NCBI GenBank assembly: GCA_021821565.1
Contig: JAKACI010000101.1
Span: forward strand, 1-5,865
Reading direction: 5' to 3'
DNA length: 5,865 bases
Source of the DNA: a bacterium
Lineage (GTDB): Bacteria; SZUA-79; Acidulodesulfobacterales; Acidulodesulfobacteraceae
Each line of letters starts with the position of its first letter. Positions within the stretch are counted from its first letter, which is position 1. A program made the translations under genes and the position numbers. Positions 1 through 5,605 of the stretch are shown here, one piece after another. The notes beneath the pieces were generated by a model, which was given only the letters and a program-made list of their open reading frames with translations, was not told the DNA's origin and ran no database searches.

Positions 1-1615
1 AAATAAAAAAATCAACGCCTATATTTTGATTTTTGCTATTTTTACCATGATATTTGTTATTGCCGCCGTTACTGCTATCATATTCATTACTGTTTTTAAT
101 CTTACCCGCCGCATTGTTACCTTCCGCATTATTTTTTTCTTCTTTTCTTTTGTATTTTTTTTCTTTATGAATAGTTAATTCTATATGTTTTCCTACCCTG
201 ACATCTTCAATATTATTAAAACCGGATGATTTTAAAACAGATAAAACCGCTTTTCCTTGAGGGTCTAAAACCTCGTCTTTCAATGTTACTTTAACTATTG
301 CTTTACAAGAAGGGGCGACAGGAAATAACGATAAAGACCTTTCAAAAATAAAATCTATATTTTTATAATAATAATTAATATTAAATAAATTGTTTATTTC
401 GTCTTCGCTCAAATATTTTAAAACATCGGCATTATTTTTTAACAAAATAACAAATTCTGTTTCAGTTTGAATAGCCTGATGCGCAAGTTTTTGAACAATG
501 TTATATGCATCTTCTCTTAACATTCCTTTATCTATCATAGCAAGAAGAACTTTTTGCGAAAAAATTACTCCCTTTGTTATTTGCATATTTTTAAGCATTT
601 TATCCTCATTGACAGCCATATTGTCAATTAAATCGGTAAGCTGATGTAAAATGTAATATGTTAAAATAGTTGAATCGGGAGTTATAATTCTTTCAACGGA
701 AGAATGGGAAATATCTCTTTCATGCCATAACGCAATATCTTCGAGAGCCGACATTAAATTAGACCTTAAAACTCTGGAAAGTCCGCAAATATTTTCGGAA
801 ACAATTGGATTTTTTTTATGCGGCATTGCCGAAGAACCTTTTTGTCCGGCGGAAAAGGGCTCTTCGGCTTCGGAAACTTCGGTTCTCATTAAATGCCTCA
901 TTTCAAGAGCAATTTTTTCGCATGAAGCTCCCAATGAAGCCAATACATAAAAACACTCGGCATAAATATCTCTTTGAATTATCTGATTTGACAGTAAAGG
1001 TTTTAAATCTAAAATTTCAAGAGCTGTTTCTTCAACTTCGGGAGGCACATTTGCAAAAGTTCCGACGGCGCCAGAAAGTTTTCCGCATGAAACCGTTTCA
1101 ACGGCTTTCTTTAATCTATATATTCCCCTATTAATTTCTTCATAAAATATAAGAAGTTTAAAACCGAATGTTATAGGTTCCGCATGTATTCCGTGAGTTC
1201 TGCCCATCATAGGAGTATGCTTATATTTAAGAGCTTTTTGCATCAAACTTTCAGCAAGATTTTCGGCTTTTGACAAAATTAAATTAAGTGCCTGCCTGAA
1301 CAACAAAGAAAACGAAGTATCGCCGACATCGGAAGAAGTAAGTCCAAGATGAATATATCTTGAATCTTCGCCGACATATTTTGCAACATTTGTTAAAAAA
1401 GCAATAACATCATGTTTTGTGATTTTTTCTGTTTCTTCTATTTCCGCAACATCAAATCTAGCGTTTTTTAAAATATTTTCCGTTGATTTATCAGGAATTT
1501 TGCCGATTTTATTATAGGCGGAACATACGGCAAGTTCAACTTTAAGCCATGCATTATACTTATTTTCTAACGACCAAATATCGGAAATTTCCGGTAAGGA
1601 ATATCTTTCTATCAA
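1..1615 (-). CDS. purB: Adenylosuccinate lyase (PurB) fused to a PurS-like segment, 3' end outside window
   Basis: PurB cleaves SAICAR to AICAR and adenylosuccinate to AMP in purine biosynthesis, in the cytoplasm as a homotetramer. The frame starts at a TTG (1613-1615) with GGGG 8 nt upstream and an in-frame TAA just before it, so no earlier start exists; it stays open to the window edge (538 residues seen). Residues 1-430 are a full-length lyase. H68 (KHDV), H89 (HLGLTSSDVGD), H141 (GRTHGIHAEP) and S262 in the signature GSSAMPHKKNP fall at the numbers known for the Bacillus enzyme, so it should be active. From about residue 438 the frame reads KVTLKDEVLDPQGKAV, then VRVGKHIELTI, which is the first half of PurS, the small subunit of FGAM synthase. 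After residue 477 comes a Lys-rich then Asn/Gly/Ser-rich tail of about 60 residues. Whether the second half of PurS follows cannot be seen. The lyase call is near certain; the PurS call rests on motif recognition. Confidence 0.95.
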   Translation of the reverse strand, partial: MIERYSLPEISDIWSLENKYNAWLKVELAVCSAYNKIGKIPDKSTENILKNARFDVAEIEETEKITKHDVIAFLTNVAKYVGEDSRYIHLGLTSSDVGDTSFSLLFRQALNLILSKAENLAESLMQKALKYKHTPMMGRTHGIHAEPITFGFKLLIFYEEINRGIYRLKKAVETVSCGKLSGAVGTFANVPPEVEETALEILDLKPLLSNQIIQRDIYAECFYVLASLGASCEKIALEMRHLMRTEVSEAEEPFSAGQKGSSAMPHKKNPIVSENICGLSRVLRSNLMSALEDIALWHERDISHSSVERIITPDSTILTYYILHQLTDLIDNMAVNEDKMLKNMQITKGVIFSQKVLLAMIDKGMLREDAYNIVQKLAHQAIQTETEFVILLKNNADVLKYLSEDEINNLFNINYYYKNIDFIFERSLSLFPVAPSCKAIVKVTLKDEVLDPQGKAVLSVLKSSGFNNIEDVRVGKHIELTIHKEKKYKRKEEKNNAEGNNAAGKIKNSNEYDSSNGGNNKYHGKNSKNQNIGVDFFI

Positions 1616-1646
1616 TTTATTATCCCCTTATTTATTTTTATTAAAA

Positions 1647-1676
1647 TTTATATCAAAAATCACAAATGCTTAACAA
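1647..1676 (-). promoter_or_regulatory. Probable sigma-70 promoter of purB
   Basis: On the minus strand, TTGTTA (1671-1676) lies 18 bp from TATAAA (1647-1652), and TG one base before the -10 gives an extended -10 (TGATATAAA). Transcription would start near 1640, leaving a leader of about 25 nt that carries the AAGGGG ribosome site before the TTG start. It suggests purB is transcribed separately from exbBD. This is consensus matching by eye only. Confidence 0.5.
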
Positions 1677-1741
1677 TGCCGAGCGAAATAATAAATTGAT
1701 ATATTATTCCTTAAAGCTGAATTCTCTCTTTCGCGGAAATT

Positions 1742-1792
1742 ACTATGTGAACTGCTACCTATCAATTAATTGACAGGTTTCCTGTTTATAGT
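1742..1792. repeat. Folded palindromic element between exbD and purB
   Basis: Several nested inverted repeats overlap here. CCTATCAATT/AATTGACAGG (1758-1777) is a 20-bp palindrome with one mismatch. ACAGG-TTT-CCTGT (1773-1785) is a perfect short hairpin sharing the ACAGG arm, so the two exclude each other. The outer ACTAT (1742-1746) pairs with ATAGT (1788-1792). It may act in ending the exbBD transcript, but there is no T-run after it on either strand, so it does not look like a classical terminator. A remnant of a small mobile element end is the other possibility. I do not recognise the family. Confidence 0.4.
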
Positions 1793-1803
1793 CTAAATTT
1801 ACG

Positions 1804-1823
1804 CCTCTTTAAACCTCTTTAAA
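1804..1823. repeat. Two tandem copies of CCTCTTTAAA
   Basis: Two perfect 10-bp copies (1804-1813 and 1814-1823) directly abut the exbD stop codon at 1824. This is probably a local slippage duplication; no function is evident. Confidence 0.6.
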
Positions 1824-2225
1824 TTATTTTTTAGTAGCTATAGCAATCTTGTAAAGCCCGTTTTTAATAGCAGAACTCATGACGGCAACAACGCTGTCAA
1901 CTTTTGACGCCTTATCCGCTTTTATCACGATTGTAGGGTTAGCGCCTGACTTTTTAAAAAAAGATAAAATTTTTGAAAGTTTTTTTAATGTTATTTCCTT
2001 TTTTTTATAATAAACACTGCCTGCTTTTGTAATATATATAGTAATAGGTTTTTTTGAAGCAGCCGAAGATCTAAGCCCTGATTTGGGGAGATGTATTTTA
2101 ATACCGGAATTATTGCTTGCAAAAGTTGTAGTCATCATAAAAAATATTAGCAAAGTCAAAAATACATCAACCATATTAATAACATTAATAATAGGATCCT
2201 GTTTTTTTCTTTCCGCAAATTTCAT
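1824..2225 (-). CDS. exbD: ExbD/TolR-family biopolymer transport protein
   Basis: ExbD-type proteins sit in the inner membrane inside an ExbB pentamer and help turn proton flow into mechanical work on TonB- or Tol-like partners. The 133 residues have the family's layout: a short basic cytoplasmic N-terminus (ERKKQDPIINVINMVD), one membrane helix at about 18-37 (VDVFLTLLIFFMMTTTF) and a periplasmic domain. D20 at the start of the helix matches the proton-carrying Asp of the family. The LPKSG motif after the helix is typical. The ATG start lies 14 nt after the exbB stop, with no clear Shine-Dalgarno, so translational coupling to exbB is likely. No TonB or TolA gene follows; the next gene is purB. 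ExbD and TolR cannot be told apart from this alone. Confidence 0.9.
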   Translation of the reverse strand: MKFAERKKQDPIINVINMVDVFLTLLIFFMMTTTFASNNSGIKIHLPKSGLRSSAASKKPITIYITKAGSVYYKKKEITLKKLSKILSFFKKSGANPTIVIKADKASKVDSVVAVMSSAIKNGLYKIAIATKK

Positions 2226-2239
2226 ATAAAATAAAATAA

Positions 2240-2848
2240 TTAATCTCTATTGATTTTAGATATTAAAGAAGAAGCCATATCTTCCATAATCAACGCATAA
2301 TTAAAAGATTTTGAAACAAAATATTTATAAAATAAAAAACTTACTATGGCAATTATTAAACCCATTGCGGTTGAATATAATGCTTCGGAAATACCCAATG
2401 CCAGCAAATGTGGATTTGCAATTCCTTTATTGTAAGAAACGGCGCTTAAGGCTTTAATCATTCCAACAACGGTCCCAAGCAAACCGAGAAGCGGCGCTAT
2501 TGTGGTAATTGCGCTTAGACCTTCAAGATTTTTTCCAAGCTCCGAATAAGCCCTTTTTCCTGATTCTTCCACTTCTAATTTGACAGTATCTATTGAATTT
2601 TTATAATTTTCAATTATAGAAAGATAGACCCTCGTTAAAGGCGTTGCAAAATTAGAGCATATCCCCTTCGCTTTTTCAACTTCACCCTTTTTTAAGGCAT
2701 CTTCAATATTAGCTATTAAATCTTGAGGAAATATTTTAGATTTTCTGAGGTTATAAAATCTTTCAATTATTATTGCAAGACCGATAATAGAACACAAAAG
2801 AAGAGGATATAAAAAATATTCCGATATTAAAATAGTAGAATTAAACAT
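2240..2848 (-). CDS. exbB: MotA/TolQ/ExbB-family proton channel protein
   Basis: This is the channel-forming partner of ExbD in the inner membrane. The 202 residues show the standard three-helix plan: helix 1 at about 11-28, a long cytoplasmic loop of charged helices at about 30-110, helix 2 at about 112-135 containing TIAPLLGLLGTVVGMI, and helix 3 at about 153-176 opening with ISEALYSTAMGLIIAI. The last two motifs are hallmarks of the family. The length is normal for the shorter ExbB class. The ATG start has AGGTG 12 nt upstream. It forms a two-gene operon with exbD. A 109-bp gap separates it from the siroheme decarboxylase gene upstream, with no strong promoter or terminator that I can see, so read-through from that gene is possible. 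The substrate or outer-membrane receptor served cannot be inferred. Confidence 0.92.
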   Translation of the reverse strand: MFNSTILISEYFLYPLLLCSIIGLAIIIERFYNLRKSKIFPQDLIANIEDALKKGEVEKAKGICSNFATPLTRVYLSIIENYKNSIDTVKLEVEESGKRAYSELGKNLEGLSAITTIAPLLGLLGTVVGMIKALSAVSYNKGIANPHLLALGISEALYSTAMGLIIAIVSFLFYKYFVSKSFNYALIMEDMASSLISKINRD

Positions 2849-2957
2849 TTATTTAATTTTCACCTGATTAAATTTTAATTTGATTTCATAAATAATATTT
2901 TACAAACACAACTTAAAGTAATATGTCGCATAGTTTTTGATTTAATTTAAAATTTGA

Positions 2958-4037
2958 TTATAGATAATATTTTACCCTTACTTTTTTAAATTCTTTTATG
3001 CTTCTTAAGTTGCTGAAATCTTTTATACCTGTCAACTCTGCTATTTTATCCATAGTCTTTAAAGCTTCTTCTTCGGTTTTTGTATGAATCATAGTAAAAA
3101 TATTATATTCCCATTTATCCGGATATGTATGCCTTCTGTAACAATGAGAGACTTCATTTATTGAAGCCATAATTTTTCCGTTTTTATCAATTTCGTCTTC
3201 TTTTGATTTCCATATACCCATTATATTATAATTAAATCCGGCTTTTTGATGATACAGAACGCAAGCAAATCTGCGCATTTTTTTTTCTTCTATAAATTTA
3301 GAAATTTGATGAAGGAGTTCTCCTTGAGAAACATTTAAATTTAAAGCAGCGTTTTTAAAAGGTTCGGCTATAATTTCCAAATCTTTTTGCAATTCTCTTA
3401 TACAATCTTTTTCAAATTCGCTAATATTAATTTTAGAATCGTCAATAGCATCGTCCTGCGAAAAATATCTAAAACTTGCATTAGCATTAATGTTTGCATC
3501 AGCATTAGCATTATCGTTCATATTCTCATTGGCAAAAGATTTAATATCTACTTTATTTTTATCGTTTGCAGTTTCGATTTCTTCCGTCATATCAAAATTA
3601 ACGCCTATTTTAAATAATTTTAACGTAGGGAGAATAAGATAATCTTCTGCTTTAGAGATTTTTGAGATGAGGCTTATTTCTTCTTCAAAATTTTTATCCG
3701 GAGGCAATGTAATAGTAAACCAGATATTATAGATGTTATTCCTAAGATAATTATGGCTGACTCCTTTATGTGAATTAATAACGGATGCCGCATTATCTAT
3801 CTCGCATTCGGGAACCTTAAAAGCGACAAGCGTGCCTTTATATCCGATATTATGCGAATCAAATATTGCGCTTATTTGTCTAATTACCTTTTCTTGTTTT
3901 AAATTTATAATTTTATTTAATACTTCTTCTTCACTAATTCCTAATCGTAAACCTATCTCTTGAAACGGTCTTGCTGTAATAGGAAAATCGGTTTGTAAAA
4001 TATTTAAAATCTTTTTATCTAATAAATCTAATTCCAT
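2958..4037 (-). CDS. ahbAB: Fused two-domain siroheme decarboxylase (AhbA-AhbB / NirDL type)
   Basis: This enzyme type removes two acetate carboxyls from siroheme to give 12,18-didecarboxysiroheme, a step of the alternative heme pathway (or of heme d1 synthesis). It has two tandem Lrp/AsnC-like units. Unit 1 (residues 1-153 from the ATG) has the helix-turn-helix-like FPITARPFQEIGLRLGISEE and the motif VSHNYLRNNIYNIWFT with H95. Unit 2 (about 207-359) has AEPFKNAALNLNVSQ and VSHCYRRHTYPDKWEYNIFT with H298, ending in REFKK-like KEFKKVRVKYY. Both signature His/Arg motifs are present, so both units look intact. In many organisms these are separate AhbA and AhbB proteins. A low-complexity linker (about 154-206), rich in Asn, Ala and Asp, joins them. 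I chose the ATG at 4035-4037 because family proteins start close to the LDLLDKKIL helix; a GTG at 4053-4055 would add six residues. Neither has a clear ribosome site. A transcriptional regulator is less likely given the HNYLR and HCYRR motifs. Confidence 0.88.
   Translation of the reverse strand: MELDLLDKKILNILQTDFPITARPFQEIGLRLGISEEEVLNKIINLKQEKVIRQISAIFDSHNIGYKGTLVAFKVPECEIDNAASVINSHKGVSHNYLRNNIYNIWFTITLPPDKNFEEEISLISKISKAEDYLILPTLKLFKIGVNFDMTEEIETANDKNKVDIKSFANENMNDNANADANINANASFRYFSQDDAIDDSKINISEFEKDCIRELQKDLEIIAEPFKNAALNLNVSQGELLHQISKFIEEKKMRRFACVLYHQKAGFNYNIMGIWKSKEDEIDKNGKIMASINEVSHCYRRHTYPDKWEYNIFTMIHTKTEEEALKTMDKIAELTGIKDFSNLRSIKEFKKVRVKYYL
3478..3519. repeat. GCATTA hexamer array encoding the Asn-Ala linker
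   Basis: Inside the siroheme decarboxylase gene, seven 6-bp units run GCATTA, GCATTA, ATGTTT, GCATCA, GCATTA, GCATTA, TCGTTC. On the coding strand they specify alternating Asn/Asp/Ile and Ala residues at about 174-187 of the protein. Because each unit is two codons, gain or loss of a unit would change linker length without breaking the frame. Confidence 0.75.
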
Positions 4038-4143
4038 AGTTTTTTTTATAATCACAGGTTAAAATATAAAAATTACTAAAAAATATTTCGGATAAATATG
4101 TTTTTTATTATTATATTCGTTATTATTATAGACGTTATTTATT

Positions 4144-4172
4144 ATTATAGATTATAGAATTAATGTAATCAA
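4144..4172 (-). promoter_or_regulatory. Probable sigma-70 promoter of the siroheme decarboxylase gene
   Basis: On the minus strand TTGATT (4167-4172) is followed after 17 bp by a perfect TATAAT (4144-4149). Two more TATAAT copies lie at 4151-4156 and 4125-4130, so the exact -10 is uncertain, but only the first has a well-spaced -35. The leader would be roughly 100 nt, running through AT-rich sequence with a near-repeat of CGTTATTATTATAGA at 4119-4151. No riboswitch fold is recognised in it. Confidence 0.6.
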
Positions 4173-4185
4173 TAAAAAAATTTAT

Positions 4186-4233
4186 CTTTAATTCTTCGAA
4201 ATATCATTGATAGTTTCTATGAAAGAATTAAAG
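4186..4233 (-). terminator. Second hairpin of a tandem pair, terminator-like on the minus strand
   Basis: CTTTAATTCTT (4186-4196) is perfectly complementary to AAGAATTAAAG (4223-4233). Inside the loop, GAAA/TTTC and TATCA/TGATA can pair further, giving one long interrupted stem. Read on the minus strand it is followed within a few bases by a run of seven T, at about 4174-4182. It could back up the palindromic terminator just upstream (4247-4292), or form the 3' end of a small RNA. It lies immediately before the promoter of the siroheme decarboxylase gene. Confidence 0.45.
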
Positions 4234-4237
4234 TTTA

Positions 4238-4292
4238 TTAAATAAAAAATGCTTAAAAGATTAATTAAATTTAATTAATCTTTTAAGCATTT
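4238..4292 (-). terminator. 46-bp perfect palindrome, probable terminator of the downstream cytochrome c gene
   Basis: Positions 4247-4269 and 4270-4292 are perfectly complementary over 23 bp with no spacer, centred on AAA|TTT; the outer arms read AAATGCTTAAAAGATTAATT. On the minus strand the stem ends in GCATTT and runs directly into TTTATTT, giving a U-rich tail as in an intrinsic terminator. It lies 84 bp past the stop of the cytochrome c gene at 4377. The stem is unusually long and poor in G/C for a terminator. On the plus strand the tail is ATATTACA, so termination would favour the minus strand. Confidence 0.7.
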
Positions 4293-4376
4293 ATATTACA
4301 TTAATTAATATACAATAATATATTTATTTATTTATTTTAATTTTTAGTATATCAAATTTATCAGTAACGGCAATGA

Positions 4377-4760
4377 TTATTTCAAAGATTTTAAATATCG
4401 AGCTAAAATGTCTATCTGGGATTTTGGCAAATTTTTATGGTTCGGCATAATTGCCATAAATGATTTACCGTTAATCGTAACCATACTCCCCGGAGCAAAA
4501 TGAGCCGAAGGGGTCACAATTTGTGTTTTAATCCAAGAAAGACTTCTCTGGCTTCCCACATGAGAAAGATTAGGTCCGACGGAACCGCCCTTTCCGTTAA
4601 TAGTATGACAGGCAATACAGCCGTCTGAACTAAAAAGCGAAGGTCCAGATGCGGCAAAAGCCATTGACGAAGTTAAAGCTAAAATTCCAAATCCTAAAAC
4701 GGCAGCAACTAAAATTTCTGATTTGATTAATTTTGAAACTAAATTTTTCAAATTTTTCAT
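4377..4760 (-). CDS. Periplasmic monoheme c-type cytochrome, paralogue 1
   Basis: A small class I-like cytochrome c, expected to carry electrons in the periplasm. The 127-residue precursor has a basic start, a hydrophobic core at about 16-32 and an Ala-rich signal peptidase site MAFA/AS after residue 36, leaving a mature protein of about 91 residues. The heme is attached through CIACH (48-52). M105 in IMPNH is the likely second iron ligand. VGPNLSHVG after the heme motif is the usual Gly-Pro-Asn-Leu loop of these proteins. The ATG has GAGGG 6 nt upstream. The mature part is about 75% identical, without gaps, to the gene at 5210, so this is a tandem duplication. The N-terminal signal region is about 12 residues longer and hardly conserved. 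The redox partner is unknown; siroheme decarboxylase lies downstream. I do not recognise a specific named cytochrome. Confidence 0.9.
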   Translation of the reverse strand: MKNLKNLVSKLIKSEILVAAVLGFGILALTSSMAFAASGPSLFSSDGCIACHTINGKGGSVGPNLSHVGSQRSLSWIKTQIVTPSAHFAPGSMVTINGKSFMAIMPNHKNLPKSQIDILARYLKSLK

Positions 4761-4807
4761 ACATTTCCCTCTACATTTTTTTTTAATTTAATAATAAAAT
4801 TTTTTCA

Positions 4808-4839
4808 ACAAAAAAGTATATATACAAAAAAGTATATAT
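4808..4839. repeat. Two perfect tandem copies of a 16-bp unit upstream of cytochrome paralogue 1
   Basis: ACAAAAAAGTATATAT occurs at 4808-4823 and again at 4824-4839 without a mismatch. The pair sits 48-79 bp upstream of the ATG of the cytochrome at 4377, where promoter or regulator sites would be expected. No well-spaced -35/-10 pair is obvious in this spacer, so the repeats may include the promoter or an operator. Recent slippage is the plain alternative. Confidence 0.65.
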
Positions 4840-4890
4840 TAAAGATATAAATAAAAATCTGCAAAAATGTCTTAAAATTAATAATCACTG

Positions 4891-5188
4891 ATCCTGCATT
4901 AGAAAATTTTTATATAGACATTAACTTACATAAACATTAATAAGAATAAGCTATAAATCATTATATTATAATATATTATAATATAATATATTTAAATATT
5001 TAATGAATATATAATATAAACCACGATATTTATGAGATTTCCAAGCTAACTATAAATTATTATATTTAATAAATACATAAGCATTGCACCTGCATAGTGA
5101 AAAAATAATTCTTAGTTAGTATCAAAACCGGCTTCATCATTTATTATGGTTTTAATAATATAATATTTTAAAAGTTCTAACGCAGGAT
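4891..5188. repeat. 298-bp AT-rich segment bounded by 14-bp inverted repeats
   Basis: ATCCTGCATTAGAA (4891-4904) reappears on the opposite strand as ATCCTGCGTTAGAA (5175-5188), 13 of 14 matching. A partial third copy, CACCTGCATAGTGAAAA, begins at 5087. The arrangement resembles terminal inverted repeats of a small non-coding element, but I see no target-site duplication in the flanks. Repeated binding sites for a regulator, or chance in AT-rich DNA, remain possible. Confidence 0.3.
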
Positions 5189-5209
5189 TAAAAATAACAA
5201 ATTAAATAA

Positions 5210-5557
5210 TTATTTCAAAGATTCTAGATAACTTGCTAATGTATTGAGTTCTGAAGCCTGCATATTTTTATGGCTAGGCATAATTGCCATATAAGATACG
5301 CCGTTAATTGTTACCGAACTTCCTGATGCAAAATGAGCAGAAGGATTTTTAATCTGAGTTTTTATCCAAGAAAGGCTCCTTTTGCTTCCTATATGGGAAA
5401 GATTAGGTCCGATGGAACCGCCGTTTCCGTTAATAGTATGACAGGCGATGCAGCCATCTGAGCTAAATATAGAAGCTCCCGATTCGGCAAAAGCCATTGA
5501 CGCATTAATCATAACTAATCCTAAAATAATAATAAAAATACCTGTAATCTTTTTCAT
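5210..5557 (-). CDS. Periplasmic monoheme c-type cytochrome, paralogue 2
   Basis: Same family as the gene at 4377: a secreted single-heme electron carrier. The 115-residue precursor has a KK start, a hydrophobic core at about 4-18 and a signal peptidase site MAFA/ES after residue 24, giving a mature protein of about 91 residues. Heme attachment is CIACH (36-40), followed by IGPNLSHIG. M93 in IMPSH is the likely axial ligand. I start it at the ATG 5555-5557; the in-frame GTG at 5567-5569 is part of the Shine-Dalgarno itself and cannot be the start. It has the strongest expression signals in the window: a near-consensus promoter and a full anti-16S match. It is the first gene after the repeat-bearing right flank. 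Against paralogue 1, changes cluster in surface-like positions (QIVTPSAHFAPGSM versus QIKNPSAHFASGSS) and at the C-terminal helix, which could alter partner choice. Confidence 0.92.
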   Translation of the reverse strand: MKKITGIFIIILGLVMINASMAFAESGASIFSSDGCIACHTINGNGGSIGPNLSHIGSKRSLSWIKTQIKNPSAHFASGSSVTINGVSYMAIMPSHKNMQASELNTLASYLESLK

Positions 5558-5565
5558 TAAGTTAT

Positions 5566-5576
5566 TCACCTCCTTT
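5566..5576 (-). promoter_or_regulatory. Full-length Shine-Dalgarno that fixes the cytochrome start
   Basis: AAAGGAGGTGA on the minus strand is an exact complement of the bacterial 16S rRNA 3' end, with 8 nt between it and the ATG at 5557. It contains the GTG of the longer reading frame, so it decides for the ATG. Strong translation is expected. Confidence 0.9.
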
Positions 5577-5605
5577 CTATGCTATTTATCATCATAAACA
5601 CTTTA

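Larger units (their letters stand above)
4761..5209. other. 449-bp non-coding spacer between the two cytochrome c genes
   Basis: I find no gene here in either direction. It holds the ribosome site and tandem repeat of paralogue 1 (4761-4839), a pair of 14-bp inverted repeats (4891-4904 and 5175-5188), and a 45-bp stretch of pure A/T (4960-5004) containing the 14-bp palindrome TATATTATAATATA (4962-4975). A weak AAAACC/GGTTTT hairpin at 5124-5153 might serve as transcript end for paralogue 2, but it lacks a convincing T-run on the minus strand. Confidence 0.6.

Noticed and set aside
805..1134. Plus-strand 109-residue frame
   Set aside because: It lies wholly inside purB on the opposite strand, is very rich in Phe, Arg and Leu and has no recognisable domain; the purB frame has all its catalytic motifs.
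2865..2959. Similar AT-rich motifs (GATTAAATTTTAATTTGATT and GATTTAATTTAAAATTTGATT) flanking the spacer upstream of exbB
   Set aside because: They are imperfect, composed almost only of A and T, and one overlaps the stop codon of the neighbouring gene; chance is sufficient. No convincing promoter was found between them.
3387..3617. Plus-strand 76-residue frame
   Set aside because: It is antisense to the linker region of the siroheme decarboxylase; its Ile/Phe-rich composition is the reverse reading of Asn/Asp/Lys codons.
2958..4037. Annotation as an Lrp/AsnC transcription regulator
   Set aside because: The fold is shared, but the tandem arrangement and the HNYLR and HCYRR motifs fit siroheme decarboxylases.
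4038..4055. GTG start adding six residues to the siroheme decarboxylase
   Set aside because: It has no ribosome site, and the ATG at 4037 fits the family's N-terminus better. It is not fully excluded, since the ATG lacks a clear site too.
4102..4156. Repeated TTATTATTATAG units resembling a short repeat array
   Set aside because: Irregular AT microsatellite within a promoter region. No uniform repeats with unique spacers, so not a CRISPR array.
5558..5569. GTG start adding four residues to cytochrome paralogue 2
   Set aside because: The GTG is inside the GGAGGTGA ribosome site; the ATG at 5557 has ideal spacing to it.
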